Positions 43,557 through 52,230 are shown, numbered from the stretch's first letter. The stretch is 64,000 bases of DNA from Chryseobacterium aureum (GCF_003971235.1 NZ_CP034661.1:4774001-4838000), one strand, 5' to 3'. Notes: generated by a model from the letters alone, not told the origin. Made by a program: numbers and translations.

Positions 43557-43701
43557 ACCGTTATTTTACGGTAAATTACTAGATGTTCATTTTGTTCTAA
43601 ATTAAATTAACTGCAAATCAAGGCATTAGAGTTATTTTCTGTGAAAAATAGAAAAAAATTCTATATTTTATTTTGTTTTACAGAGAAAAGTTCTATATTT
43701 G
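43557..43701. promoter_or_regulatory. Immunity control region with early promoter and operator candidates
   Basis: The rightward early promoter is TTTG (43673-43676), a 17-base spacer and TATATTTG (43694-43701). Candidate operators are the inverted repeats ATAGAA-N5-TTCTAT (43649-43665) and AGAA-N3-TTCT (43684-43694), the latter covering the -7 element. Their shared TTCTATATTT blocks (43660 and 43691) are 31 bases, about three helical turns, apart. ACCGT-N6-ACGGT at 43557-43572 lies near the repressor start. Confidence 0.5.
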
Positions 43702-43724
43702 CTATATCAAAATGACAGAACAAA

Positions 43725-43955
43725 ATGAAAACACAGACAAATATACTAAAACCTCGAAAAATAAAAGGTGAAGTATTTAGAATGATTCTAGATGATTACA
43801 CTTTGTTAAAGAAAATCGCAGAGGAAACAGGCAACAGAGAGTCAACAGTTACAACTTGGGCTTACAGAGAATCAGATAAGGTTTCAAACTACTTCGCTGT
43901 GAATGCAATTAAAAAGCACACTGGCTGGAAAGACAAACAAATATTTCAATCATGA
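43725..43955 (+). CDS. Cro-like small DNA-binding protein
   Basis: A 76-residue basic protein with a probable HTH (LLKKIAEETGNRESTVTTWA, about 28-47). It is the first gene of the rightward early operon, divergent from the repressor, so a Cro role is inferred. Its stop overlaps the next start (ATGA). Confidence 0.65.
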   Translation: MKTQTNILKPRKIKGEVFRMILDDYTLLKKIAEETGNRESTVTTWAYRESDKVSNYFAVNAIKKHTGWKDKQIFQS

Positions 43956-44152
43956 ATCTAGACTACCAGATAGCAAAAGATTATTTACTAAAACTTCCTT
44001 CTGAAACAAGAGAAGAATTATGTAAGAGTATTTTGAATGGTTTGAAAACTAGAAAGAAGACAAAGAAAGAACTTGAAGAAGAGTATACGAGTTTCTTAAG
44101 CAAGTCAAAATCATTTCAAGATTTCAAGAGTAAATATCTATCAAAAAAATGA
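43952..44152 (+). CDS. Hypothetical 66-residue early phage protein
   Basis: A lysine-rich small protein with a predicted coiled-coil stretch (KTRKKTKKELEEEYTSFLSK). It overlaps the cro-like gene by 4 bases and so is translationally coupled. No family is recognised. An imperfect 9-bp hairpin (GAGCCACCT/AGGTGACTC) follows at 44150-44174. Confidence 0.6.
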   Translation: MNLDYQIAKDYLLKLPSETREELCKSILNGLKTRKKTKKELEEEYTSFLSKSKSFQDFKSKYLSKK

Positions 44153-44208
44153 GCCACCTCGGCAAAGGTGACTCGGCAAAAACGAAGTAATTAAAAAATT
44201 ACCACATC

Positions 44209-44601
44209 ATGGGAGCAAAAGTACAAAAAACAATTTTAGGAAAAAAGATCACTGGCTTTAATTTTTATAAGCAAACTGATTATAGGACTAACAAAGAGAA
44301 GATTCATGGGTTTGTGTGGTTGGAAAATGGTGAAAGGATTCATGTAAGATTTGGCCAGTTTCATATTATCAATGAGCTGGGGCAGGTGTCAGGAATGGTT
44401 TTAAAATCAAATCCGGGGTACAAGCAGATTAAGAGAATGATCGCAAGGGCATTTCAAACTTACAGAAAAGGCGGTAAATCATTTTTCAGAGAAAGAGTAT
44501 CAACGCTAAGAGAAGCGTGTCAGCAAGCTCAGTATGGTTTGAATATAAAGATGATCCAGAGAGGTCGAATATCGTTTAACAATTATTTTACTGCGTCATG
44601 A
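44209..44601 (+). CDS. Hypothetical 130-residue phage protein
   Basis: A basic protein (many Lys/Arg, for example KQIKRMIARAFQTYRKGGKS) with strands near the start (HGFVWLENGERIHVRFG). It is possibly nucleic-acid binding by charge. No family is recognised. Confidence 0.6.
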   Translation: MGAKVQKTILGKKITGFNFYKQTDYRTNKEKIHGFVWLENGERIHVRFGQFHIINELGQVSGMVLKSNPGYKQIKRMIARAFQTYRKGGKSFFRERVSTLREACQQAQYGLNIKMIQRGRISFNNYFTAS

Positions 44602-44680
44602 AAGCTTTATTTCTTTTCAAATGCTGGTTTCTACAGTAGTTCATATACTTAATAGAATACTTACTTAAAAAACAATAATC

Positions 44681-45031
44681 ATGGAATTTAAAGGAACAAA
44701 AGGAAAATGGACTAAACAACAAAATAGAGAAGGTGACATTCAAATAAGCTCATCAGGTTTTAGAAATCTGGCAACCGTAAACTTCTACCCTGAAGGATTT
44801 AGAGAAAAATATATAAATGGCAAATTATCTGGATCACCCGCTCCTGATTCTTCAGGCTATAGAAGAGAGTGTATTTACAACGCTAAACTGATTGCTAAGG
44901 CGCCAGAAATGCTTGAAATGTTACAGAAGATAAACAATATTGAAAATGAAGAGTTCTGCAAAGAGTCATTCAATGTTGAAGATTTGAAACGCAAGTTGTC
45001 AAGATTAATCAAAGAAGCCACAGAGATATGA
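44681..45031 (+). CDS. Phage protein of the 'NAKLIAKAPEML' type
   Basis: A 116-residue protein whose central segment NAKLIAKAPEMLEMLQKI is a recurrent motif in small phage early proteins of unknown role. The N-terminal KGTKGKWTKQQN and following strands fit the same type. It overlaps the next gene by 4 bases. Confidence 0.7.
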   Translation: MEFKGTKGKWTKQQNREGDIQISSSGFRNLATVNFYPEGFREKYINGKLSGSPAPDSSGYRRECIYNAKLIAKAPEMLEMLQKINNIENEEFCKESFNVEDLKRKLSRLIKEATEI

Positions 45032-45213
45032 GTATAACAGACTACCTACAAAAGCCAATCACCGAAAGAAAACAAATTGTAACTGAACCGGTAGGGATTA
45101 AAGATCCTCTTTGGCTGGAAAGACTTAAGACCGCTGTTGAAAAGCTTAATCCTTTTGCGGTAATGTTTAGTCAGGAACTTATAAATGAATACTGGGCACT
45201 TAAAAAATCGTAA
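45028..45213 (+). CDS. Hypothetical 61-residue phage protein
   Basis: A small protein with a C-terminal helix (VEKLNPFAVMFSQELINEYW). No domain is recognised; it is supported by the ATGA overlap with the previous gene and tight packing. Confidence 0.55.
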   Translation: MSITDYLQKPITERKQIVTEPVGIKDPLWLERLKTAVEKLNPFAVMFSQELINEYWALKKS

Positions 45214-45215
45214 TC

Positions 45216-45509
45216 ATGAAATCAAAAAAAGTAACTAGATACTATTCTGATTGTGGTAGGGGATTTTGGAAAAAACAAAAGGCTTTAAATCATGAGCAAA
45301 ATTGTACTTGCTGGAAGAATCCAAAATTTAAATCATGTTTGTCTTGCGTCAATAAGTGTATTGTGATTGATCATAATGATATGGAAGAGCCTTATCGCCA
45401 AACATGGCAAAGTAATCAATGCAAGTTTTCGGATTCAGGAATTCCGGTACATCCAGAATTTGACTTCATAAGAAAGAACTGTAAACATTATTTACCTAAA
45501 ACATCATGA
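45216..45509 (+). CDS. Cysteine-rich small phage protein
   Basis: A 97-residue protein with eight cysteines (including CTCW, CLSCVNKC and two single ones) and several histidines, so probably zinc-binding. The N-terminal CGRGFWKKQKALNHEQNC looks like a small zinc-ribbon. The function is unknown. It overlaps the next gene by 4 bases. Confidence 0.6.
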   Translation: MKSKKVTRYYSDCGRGFWKKQKALNHEQNCTCWKNPKFKSCLSCVNKCIVIDHNDMEEPYRQTWQSNQCKFSDSGIPVHPEFDFIRKNCKHYLPKTS

Positions 45510-45850
45510 CACATTCAGCAATCATTAAAATAGAAAATCATTCCGGAATCTGGTATGTAAATCACAAGAGACTAGGGCATGATCCTCTTTCTGAATTAGA
45601 AATATCAGCCTTAAACGAGTTCATCAAAGAATATAAAATTTTTGAAAATGAAAGAGAGCTTAAAGAAGCTAGAGAAAAGTACTTCAAAAATGAAATATCA
45701 TTTAACGAATTAGATAGGATATTTAATAGATGCGCTTCTGAAAGAGAAATGTCAGCATTCTGGAAAGCTCCAGTATTTGACCGTCCTGCCGTAATTGAAG
45801 GTAAGTCACAAAAACAAAGAGATAAAGAATTCAACGATTTAATTCAATAA
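45506..45850 (+). CDS. Hypothetical 114-residue phage protein
   Basis: The N-terminus (AIIKIENHSGIWYVNHKRLG) is followed by a long charged helix (KIFENERELKEAREKYFKNE) and an acidic tail. No family is recognised. Confidence 0.6.
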   Translation: MTHSAIIKIENHSGIWYVNHKRLGHDPLSELEISALNEFIKEYKIFENERELKEAREKYFKNEISFNELDRIFNRCASEREMSAFWKAPVFDRPAVIEGKSQKQRDKEFNDLIQ

Positions 45851-45851
45851 A

Positions 45852-46055
45852 ATGAAAAAGAGACTCATATCGGACGAGTTATATCGAAAAATGGGTTGTC
45901 CAGATCTAACAAATACTATGTACTTCTGGATTGACGGCAAAAAGATTTATGGAAAAGTTGAGTACGTAAATTATTTCAAAAAGAAGGGCTTCGTTCAAAT
46001 CGGGATTGAACCATTCAAAAAATCAATAGTTAAACAATCAAATCAACAATCATGA
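45852..46055 (+). CDS. Hypothetical 67-residue phage protein
   Basis: A small basic protein with alternating strands (TMYFWIDGKKIYGKVEYVNY). No family is recognised. It overlaps the DUF551-like gene by 4 bases. Confidence 0.55.
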   Translation: MKKRLISDELYRKMGCPDLTNTMYFWIDGKKIYGKVEYVNYFKKKGFVQIGIEPFKKSIVKQSNQQS

Positions 46056-46429
46056 CAAAAGAAGATAAAATTAAAGATGCATACGGAGAATATTATATCA
46101 AAGACAATATTGATGAAGATGGATGGAGTAATACAGTCGCACAAGGTATTTTAAACGCGATTCCTTGTGACGCTAAAGAAATGCTTATTGTTTACGGGAA
46201 TCCTGAATGGTGGTATCGACCAAAATCACTACACGGCATCGAAAACAACAATGGCTGGATAAAAATTGAAAGTGAAGAGGATCTTCCCAAAGAAAGTTGT
46301 AATTATTGGATAATGCAAAGTGATAATCGTATTCAAACTATGAAAGAATATGATGACAATAAAAAGTATTTCAATATCACTGCTACTCATTACCAGCCAA
46401 TAGAAAAACCTAAACCGCCACTATACTAA
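46052..46429 (+). CDS. DUF551-like phage protein
   Basis: A 125-residue protein whose second half (WIKIESEEDLPKESCNYWIM to ITATHYQPIEKPKPPL) fits the DUF551 pattern of small phage proteins: W-x-LP near the start and a THW/Y-x-P-x-P-xPP end. The role of the family is unknown. Confidence 0.7.
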   Translation: MTKEDKIKDAYGEYYIKDNIDEDGWSNTVAQGILNAIPCDAKEMLIVYGNPEWWYRPKSLHGIENNNGWIKIESEEDLPKESCNYWIMQSDNRIQTMKEYDDNKKYFNITATHYQPIEKPKPPLY

Positions 46430-46448
46430 CCAAAGCAAAAATGAAGAT

Positions 46449-46724
46449 ATGGATATTCAAGACTACAGCCGGGGGCGGGATAACGCTAATTCCAAACTGG
46501 CATTTCAACAAGCAAAGGTGACTATTCCTAAAATGCAGGATAGGGTTTTAAATGAAGTGGACGGGATTAAATCAACATTAGACATTGCAAATAAACTGGG
46601 AGTTCCGATACACACTATTTCCGGGAGATTCTCAGAGCTAAAAGCAAAGCAAAAGATATTTCAAACATCATCAAAAAAGATCGGCAGTAAGTCTTACGCC
46701 GTGTACACTAAAACAATTAATTAA
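46449..46724 (+). CDS. Winged-helix-like small phage protein
   Basis: A 91-residue protein with a helix-turn-helix (STLDIANKLGVPIHTISGRF, about 41-60) followed by strands resembling a wing (KIFQTSSKKIGSKSYAVYTK). It is probably a DNA-binding regulator or recombination accessory, sitting 2 bases upstream of recT. Confidence 0.65.
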   Translation: MDIQDYSRGRDNANSKLAFQQAKVTIPKMQDRVLNEVDGIKSTLDIANKLGVPIHTISGRFSELKAKQKIFQTSSKKIGSKSYAVYTKTIN

Positions 46725-46726
46725 TC

Positions 46727-47596
46727 ATGTCAGCAACAAATCAAAAAACAGCCTTAACACTTTTCAATCAAACCAACGTTCAGGATAAGTTTGAAAAGCT
46801 TTTAGGAAAAAAAGCACAAGGATTTATTTCATCTGTCCTGCAAATCGTAAATGGAAATAAGTTACTTCAGAATGCAGATCCTATGACGGTTTACAATGCT
46901 GCAGCAACAGCAGCGGTTCTTGACCTTCCGATTGATCCAAACTTAGGTTTTGCTTGGATAGTCCCATACAAAGGAAAAGCACAGTTTCAAATGGGGTGGA
47001 AGGGATTTGTCCAGTTAGCCTTAAGAACCGGACAGTACAAAGCCATCAACGTAACCGAGGTTTACGAAAATCAGTTCAAATCATTTAACAGACTTACCGA
47101 AGAGCTGGATGCGGATTTCAATAAATATGGAGAAGGTGAAATAGTTGGGTATGCTTCTTATTTCAAACTTAACAATGGAATGGAGAAGTTAACCTACTGG
47201 TCAAGAAACGAGATTGAAAAGCACGCTAAAAAATACTCTCAATCCTATGGCAAAGGATCAATGTCTCCATGGAATGATAAGGAACAGTTTCATGCAATGG
47301 CTAAAAAGACTGTTTTGAAGAATATGATTTCTAAATGGGGGATTATGTCAATCGAAATGCAAACCGCTCACCTGGCAGACCAGAGTGTTCAAAAAGAAGA
47401 AGGAAGTTACGATTATGTGGATAATTCAAACACAATCGATATTGAAGCCGAAAATATAAATGAAGAAGAGAGTAGAATCAAGCTTTTTATTGATAAAGCT
47501 GATACACTAGAGGCTTTAGAACAGCTAAAAGAAAGTGTTCCAGAGCAACTAATGTTCTACTATGAAGCCAGAGAAGACGAACTCCAAATAGCTTAA
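46727..47596 (+). CDS. recT: RecT single-strand annealing recombinase
   Basis: A 289-residue RecT family protein that anneals complementary single strands during phage recombination. It shows GKKAQGFISSVLQIVNGNKL, MTVYNAAATAAVLDLPIDP, LGFAWIVPYKGKAQFQMGWK and FVQLALRTGQYKAINVTEVY in the family order. An acidic C-terminal tail follows residue 230. It is paired with the downstream RecE-like nuclease (2 bases apart). Confidence 0.93.
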   Translation: MSATNQKTALTLFNQTNVQDKFEKLLGKKAQGFISSVLQIVNGNKLLQNADPMTVYNAAATAAVLDLPIDPNLGFAWIVPYKGKAQFQMGWKGFVQLALRTGQYKAINVTEVYENQFKSFNRLTEELDADFNKYGEGEIVGYASYFKLNNGMEKLTYWSRNEIEKHAKKYSQSYGKGSMSPWNDKEQFHAMAKKTVLKNMISKWGIMSIEMQTAHLADQSVQKEEGSYDYVDNSNTIDIEAENINEEESRIKLFIDKADTLEALEQLKESVPEQLMFYYEAREDELQIA

Positions 47597-47597
47597 T

Positions 47598-48515
47598 ATG
47601 AAAGTAGTGAATTTCAATGAGCACTTATTCAGATGCTCTCAATTAGGAAAATTAATGGTTGGAGTATCTCCAGCATTAACAACTAATCAAGAAAAAGACC
47701 TTTCTGAGCTCAGATCAAAAATGTTGGCTGGAAAAATTACCGATAAGCAGATTATAAAAATGGGTGATCTGATCCGGAAGAAGGAAGAAAAACCGGAGTT
47801 ATCCAAAAGCGTTGAAACACATCTGGCTGATATTCACAAAGGATTTTTCATGAAGCGTGACCGCCAGATCTCAAATAAGTTTACAGAAAAAGGAATTATC
47901 GTTGAAGAAAAGTCGATCACTCTTTACTCTGAAGTTAAAAAAACTTTGTTTCTAAAGAATCAAAAGTATTACAAAAACAAATTCATTCACGGGACACCGG
48001 ACAACGTTCAGAAAAAAGTTCGTGATATGAAAAATAGCTGGTCTTTGGACTCCTTCCCAATGTATGAAACGGTTATTGGAAATAAGGATTATGAATGGCA
48101 ATTACAAGGTTATATGGAGCTAACCGGAATCAAAGAAGCCGAATTGGTTTATGCTCTGGTAGATACTCCAAACAAGATCATTATTGATGAATTAAGACGG
48201 TTGGATTGGAAACAGGGAATTTACGACATCAACGGAAATGTAAAAGAAGATCGAATTCCTTTAGTCGTTGAAACCGTAACCAATATGATCTATACTGAAC
48301 AGGGATTAGATGAATTCTGTCAAGAATCAATGTCAATTGAAAAAAAATGGTTTACAGATTTCTTTGAAATTCCAAAAGAACTGAGAATAAAAGTTTTTGA
48401 GCTTGAATATTCCAAAGAAGCAATTCAGGCTTTGTATGAACAGGTCAGACTCTGCAGGGAAAGACTTAACAGTTTGACTGTTGAAATGGCCTCACAACTT
48501 TTCAAAGTAGCATAA
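47598..48515 (+). CDS. RecE-like PD-(D/E)XK exonuclease (RecT partner)
   Basis: A 305-residue protein. The likely active site is HGTPDNV (D135) and VRDMK (D143-x-K145), followed by EWQLQGYMELTGIKEAELVY, the helix-strand pattern of YqaJ/lambda-exo-like nucleases. It would chew one DNA strand to give RecT its substrate. The residues are read by pattern and not confirmed by alignment, but the position directly behind recT supports the role. Confidence 0.78.
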   Translation: MKVVNFNEHLFRCSQLGKLMVGVSPALTTNQEKDLSELRSKMLAGKITDKQIIKMGDLIRKKEEKPELSKSVETHLADIHKGFFMKRDRQISNKFTEKGIIVEEKSITLYSEVKKTLFLKNQKYYKNKFIHGTPDNVQKKVRDMKNSWSLDSFPMYETVIGNKDYEWQLQGYMELTGIKEAELVYALVDTPNKIIIDELRRLDWKQGIYDINGNVKEDRIPLVVETVTNMIYTEQGLDEFCQESMSIEKKWFTDFFEIPKELRIKVFELEYSKEAIQALYEQVRLCRERLNSLTVEMASQLFKVA

Positions 48516-48532
48516 AATCAAAATAATACAAT

Positions 48533-48850
48533 ATGGAAGCAATTATTCAAGAACAAAACAAAATCCAATTTTTCAATGAAACAGACCTGTTTCAAAAACA
48601 GCATTCACTTAGAAAAAAATCTTTTCAAGGTTTGTGTAAAAACTATGATGGAACTCACAATATAGTTCATGACAAAAACTTAATTCCAGAAGTTGGGCAA
48701 ATAGTTAATACTTACAACTTCCAGTTAATGGTAATCATTGAAGTTATATCAACCCGAAAACATAAAGGAGTGTATAAAAATGAAGATAATAGAGAAAATG
48801 TAAGTTGTGTATCAGTCGCTCCTCTTTTATTCGAAAAACTAAATAGCTAA
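48533..48850 (+). CDS. Hypothetical 105-residue phage protein
   Basis: No family is recognised. It is Asn/Lys/Gln-rich with a strand pair in the middle (QIVNTYNFQLMVIIEVIST), and lies between the RecE-like nuclease and an HTH gene. Confidence 0.6.
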   Translation: MEAIIQEQNKIQFFNETDLFQKQHSLRKKSFQGLCKNYDGTHNIVHDKNLIPEVGQIVNTYNFQLMVIIEVISTRKHKGVYKNEDNRENVSCVSVAPLLFEKLNS

Positions 48851-48853
48851 CCA

Positions 48854-49282
48854 ATGAAAAACCCAAAACCAAACCCCGAAATTGAGGCAATTAAATCAAG
48901 TCTATGTAAAGAATTAGGTTATCTGCCGGGTGATAAGATTCCAAACAGCAGAGTGTCAATAGAATTAGGTAAAATAGACGCCACCGCAACTTTAATCTAC
49001 GCTAAAACACTTAACCGTAAAGCCAGATTTGCAAAACCTGGAGAGTGCCAGTACACTATAGAGCTCGGAAGGGAAAGTTTAAAGAGAATTATAGAATCAA
49101 AACCTGAAGATGGTTTAATCTCTACGGCAAAAGCATCTAAAATTCTCGATGTTCAACCAAGTAATCTAAATGCAATTAGAAAAGCCGGAAAAATTACAGG
49201 AGAAAAAATAGGAGGCAGGTTCTTCTTCACTCCAGAAGAGGTTGAAAGATACAGAATACAAAGAGCTATTGATAAGCTTTAA
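48854..49282 (+). CDS. HTH (excisionase/MerR-like) phage protein
   Basis: A 142-residue protein. The C-terminal 50 residues are an HTH_17-like domain (STAKASKILDVQPSNLNAIR followed by GEKIGGRFFFTPEEVERY), common in excisionase-type and regulatory proteins. The N-terminal part is unknown. A perfect 6-bp hairpin (CCATGC/GCATGG, 49291-49317) follows it without a T tract. Confidence 0.65.
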   Translation: MKNPKPNPEIEAIKSSLCKELGYLPGDKIPNSRVSIELGKIDATATLIYAKTLNRKARFAKPGECQYTIELGRESLKRIIESKPEDGLISTAKASKILDVQPSNLNAIRKAGKITGEKIGGRFFFTPEEVERYRIQRAIDKL

Positions 49283-49355
49283 AAAGACTACCATGCATTA
49301 GTGATGTTTTAGCATGGGTGCCGAATTGAAAATTACAAAGAATTAAAATGAAGAT

Positions 49356-50003
49356 ATGCCTAATAGAATATTACGAGACTGGACGGACAGTTTCATTGTG
49401 GACGAATTAGATGTTCACGCTGAAAGATTCTTCGTTAGGCTTATCATGAAGGTAGATGATTTTGGAAGGTTTTCTGCTGATAAAAGATTATTGAAATCAC
49501 AACTGTTTCCGCTAAAATCCGATATAAGAGATACTGACATTGCCCGTTGTCTCACTGCGTGTGAGAAAGCCGGATTGATTACTATCTATACAGTCGCATC
49601 GAAATGCTATTTACAGATTGAAAATTTCAAACAAACATTGAGGCAAAAAACCACTAAATATCCGTCACCGGACGAATGCATAGCAGATGCTACGCATATG
49701 ATAAGCAATAGCGAATCAATTGCTTTCCTGAAACGAAACGAAACAGAAACAGAAGTAGAAACAGAAGAGGAAGGAGAAAAAAACATTCCCCCTCCCAATT
49801 TCAAAAAAATTACAATTGAACAATTCCACGAAGAGCTAAAACCGTATGTGGATGAATTTACAAAACCAACCGTTTCTGCTTTTTTCAATTATTGGTCTGA
49901 AAAAGATGCAAAAGGAAAAATGAAGTTTCAAAAGCAAGATACTTGGGAAACTAAACGAAGATTAATAACCTGGAAAAACAAAGAAGGCCAATGGAACAGA
50001 TAA
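49356..50003 (+). CDS. Phage replication initiator/helicase-loader-like protein
   Basis: A 215-residue protein. The N-terminal domain (NRILRDWTDSFIVDELDVHA and LFPLKSDIRDTDIARCLTAC) is a winged-helix of the phage replisome organiser type; the C-terminal segment FFNYWSEKDAKGKMKFQKQD with TWETKRRLITW is the DnaT/primosome-like module. An acidic linker (ETETEVETEEEGEK) separates them. It overlaps dnaB by 13 bases, supporting a role in recruiting the helicase to the phage origin. Confidence 0.8.
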   Translation: MPNRILRDWTDSFIVDELDVHAERFFVRLIMKVDDFGRFSADKRLLKSQLFPLKSDIRDTDIARCLTACEKAGLITIYTVASKCYLQIENFKQTLRQKTTKYPSPDECIADATHMISNSESIAFLKRNETETEVETEEEGEKNIPPPNFKKITIEQFHEELKPYVDEFTKPTVSAFFNYWSEKDAKGKMKFQKQDTWETKRRLITWKNKEGQWNR

Positions 50004-51448
50004 ACGCCAAATTACCACCAAGTGAAGTTGACTTTGAAAGACTGATCATAGGAACTCTACTAATTGACAAAAAAGCAATTGATGTATGCATCAAAAGACT
50101 GGGGCGAAATTCAGATGTTTTTTACGATCCAAGACATTTTGAAATTTATTCTGCTGTTCATAAATTAAAAGATTCCGATGTTCCAATTGACATGATGACT
50201 GTTATTCAGGAGTTGAAGAGAAATGATAAATTAACAATTGCCGGAGGTGATCATTACATTATCAATCTTACAATGGGAATAAGTTCTTCCGCACACCTTG
50301 ATTATCACGTAATGGCAGTTTGGCAATCGTATCTCAGAAGGAAGTTGATTAACATATGCGGAAACCTGATAGAAGAATCATATAGTAATTCAGAATCAAC
50401 ACTTGACATTTTCACTAAACTACAAACAAAAGTTTTTGAAATTGAGGAAGAAATCGCTGCACAACAGGAAACGCCAAACGCTCAGGACTTATTCCAGCAG
50501 GTGATAGAACAGCAAAAGCAGAATGTTATTCCGGGTGTTCCATGTAAAAACAGGGATATTCAGTTCAGAATGAACGGATGGAGAAATGGATCTTTAGTTG
50601 TAATAGGCGCAAGGCCGGCTATGGGAAAAACGGCTTTTGTTCTTGACGAAGCATTGGGAATTGCTAAACAGGGTAATCCGGTAGCTTTTGTAAGCTTTGA
50701 AATGTCAGCGATAGAGCTCCAAGAAAGGCAGATGGCGAATGAACTTGAAATCAATGGAACTAAGTTCCGGGATCGTCAACTTTCAGACCAAGACTGGCAA
50801 CGAATTTATCAGTGCTCAACGTTTGAAAATTTACCGCTTTACATAATAGAGGGAAAAACCGTCAATTTTGAGCTCAATAGGACAATTGCTAAGCTGAGAC
50901 TTTTAAAGAAGGAGAAGGGGCTTAAAATGGTCATTTGGGACTATATTCAGCTTACCGAGGTAGCCGGATTAGAAAAAGGAAATAATAGAGAGCGAATTAT
51001 CTCTACAATTTCACGAAAAATGAAACAGCTTGCCCAGGAATTAGATTTGCCGATTGTTGCGCTTTCTCAACTATCAAGATCTGTAGAACAGAGACCTGGA
51101 AAAAGACCTCAATTAGCAGACTTAAGAGAATCCGGAGCTATTGAACAGGACGCGGATGTAGTAGGTTTCCTTTTCCGTCCTGAATATTACAAAATTGATA
51201 AATGGGATAATGATCCGGAAGGTGCAGAAACTGGCACCAAAGGCCAAGTAGAATTAATGGTGGAGAAATTCAGAGGCGGTTCGGTTTTTACTGAAAGAAT
51301 GAAATTCAGGGGAGACTATCAAAGATTTTATCCTATTGAGGAAGAGTTTGAATATAAAAATCCGGTTCCATTAGGAAATCTTTCAGATGCATTTGGCGCT
51401 CCGGCTAACGATAAAAAAATAATCCAAGATGAAGAATATCCATTCTAG
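49991..51448 (+). CDS. dnaB: Replicative DNA helicase (DnaB type)
   Basis: A 485-residue hexameric helicase. The N-terminal DnaB domain is at about 10-115 (SEVDFERLIIGTLLID). The RecA-like domain has Walker A GARPAMGKT (206-214), Walker B MVIWDYIQL (about 314-322) and LSQLSRSVEQRPGKRPQLAD near 358. It drives phage replication fork opening. Confidence 0.95.
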   Translation: MEQINAKLPPSEVDFERLIIGTLLIDKKAIDVCIKRLGRNSDVFYDPRHFEIYSAVHKLKDSDVPIDMMTVIQELKRNDKLTIAGGDHYIINLTMGISSSAHLDYHVMAVWQSYLRRKLINICGNLIEESYSNSESTLDIFTKLQTKVFEIEEEIAAQQETPNAQDLFQQVIEQQKQNVIPGVPCKNRDIQFRMNGWRNGSLVVIGARPAMGKTAFVLDEALGIAKQGNPVAFVSFEMSAIELQERQMANELEINGTKFRDRQLSDQDWQRIYQCSTFENLPLYIIEGKTVNFELNRTIAKLRLLKKEKGLKMVIWDYIQLTEVAGLEKGNNRERIISTISRKMKQLAQELDLPIVALSQLSRSVEQRPGKRPQLADLRESGAIEQDADVVGFLFRPEYYKIDKWDNDPEGAETGTKGQVELMVEKFRGGSVFTERMKFRGDYQRFYPIEEEFEYKNPVPLGNLSDAFGAPANDKKIIQDEEYPF

Positions 51449-51641
51449 AGAGCTGGATGAGTTTAAAAAGAACTACCAGCAACGAATAGAAAATTTAGCA
51501 AAGTCAAAAACAGAATGGATTAAGGACTTTGTTGAATCTCAAAAGCCAAAGAAGCCTGTTAAGACTGTGGGGGAAATGTATAAGGAGATAAAGCGAGATG
51601 AGTTTAAATCAGCTTCTGAAAATGGTAAACTTTACCATTAA
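51429..51641 (+). CDS. Hypothetical 70-residue phage protein
   Basis: A lysine/glutamate-rich helical protein (DEFKKNYQQRIENLAKSKTE). It overlaps dnaB by 20 bases and the convergent leftward gene by 38 bases. No family is recognised. Confidence 0.5.
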   Translation: MKNIHSRELDEFKKNYQQRIENLAKSKTEWIKDFVESQKPKKPVKTVGEMYKEIKRDEFKSASENGKLYH

Positions 51642-51813
51642 TGGTTTGAGAAAATTCTTTTTCCTCTTTGAATCTATCTGAATACCAACGATCAGAATTA
51701 CAATCAGGTTCTATCTTCTTTAAAGCAGCATGAAATGCCTTAAAATTCGTGTCGATAATAACAACACGATTGTTTAAACAGCACGAAAGAAGCTTACTAA
51801 TTCTCTCATTCAT
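51604..51813 (-). CDS. Leftward small gene with its own promoter
   Basis: A 69-residue protein from MNERISKLLSCCLNNRVVII. An ATG at 51867 would add 18 hydrophobic residues but lies upstream of the promoter, so the ATG at 51813 is chosen. The protein begins with a helix, then the strand RVVIIDTN and a charged C-terminal half. No family is recognised. It is the only leftward gene in the early operon between the repressor and 58 kb, which makes its separate control notable. The -7 element is 5 bases upstream, so the mRNA is probably leaderless. Confidence 0.55.
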   Translation of the reverse strand: MNERISKLLSCCLNNRVVIIDTNFKAFHAALKKIEPDCNSDRWYSDRFKEEKEFSQTINGKVYHFQKLI

Positions 51814-51817
51814 TTGA

Positions 51818-51885
51818 CAAATATACAAAATAAGCACATAAAATGGAAAAATGTTTTGTAATTCCAATATAAGTGCTTATATTTG
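51818..51885. promoter_or_regulatory. Divergent promoter pair with mirrored operator candidates
   Basis: Leftward -7 element TATATTTG (complement of 51818-51825) and rightward TTTG (51855-51858), a 19-base spacer, and TATATTTG (51878-51885). The related sites ATAAGCACATA (51830-51840) and ATAAGTGCTTAT (51869-51880, complement ATAAGCACTTAT) are inverted to each other, the second touching the rightward -7 element. Confidence 0.55.
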
Positions 51886-51921
51886 AAAAAGCAAAAACGA
51901 TACAATTAAAATTACAACGTC

Positions 51922-52230
51922 ATGACATTAATATTTTCTAATGAAATAAAACAATTTGAATCTAAAGCTGGTAAATATTTCAAACTTGCCAAAGACATTT
52001 ACTTTTATGAAAGTGATAGTTTTATTTCAAGTGGAGAAATTGTCAGATGCGAAGATGTAAGAGTAAGAAATGATGGTAAATCAAAATGGTCAGAATTTGA
52101 TAGTTACCGTTTGGAAATAAAAGTTAATAATCTTGACTTTGGAATTAGAGAAATTAAACTTTCAATATATGATGTCAAAAACATTAAAGACATTGAAGAT
52201 TATTTTAAATCAATTTTTCATAAAATATAA
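51922..52230 (+). CDS. Hypothetical 102-residue protein divergent from the leftward gene
   Basis: A soluble protein of alternating strands (IYFYESDSFISSGEIVRCED, RLEIKVNNLDFGIREIKLSI) with a C-terminal helix. No family is recognised. It has its own good promoter and a hairpin terminator after it, unlike its phage neighbours, so it may be expressed in the lysogen. Confidence 0.65.
   Translation: MTLIFSNEIKQFESKAGKYFKLAKDIYFYESDSFISSGEIVRCEDVRVRNDGKSKWSEFDSYRLEIKVNNLDFGIREIKLSIYDVKNIKDIEDYFKSIFHKI

Noticed and set aside
51604..52230. Toxin-antitoxin pair
   Set aside because: The genes are divergent rather than cotranscribed and neither protein shows a recognisable toxin or antitoxin fold. Kept only as an unknown divergent unit.
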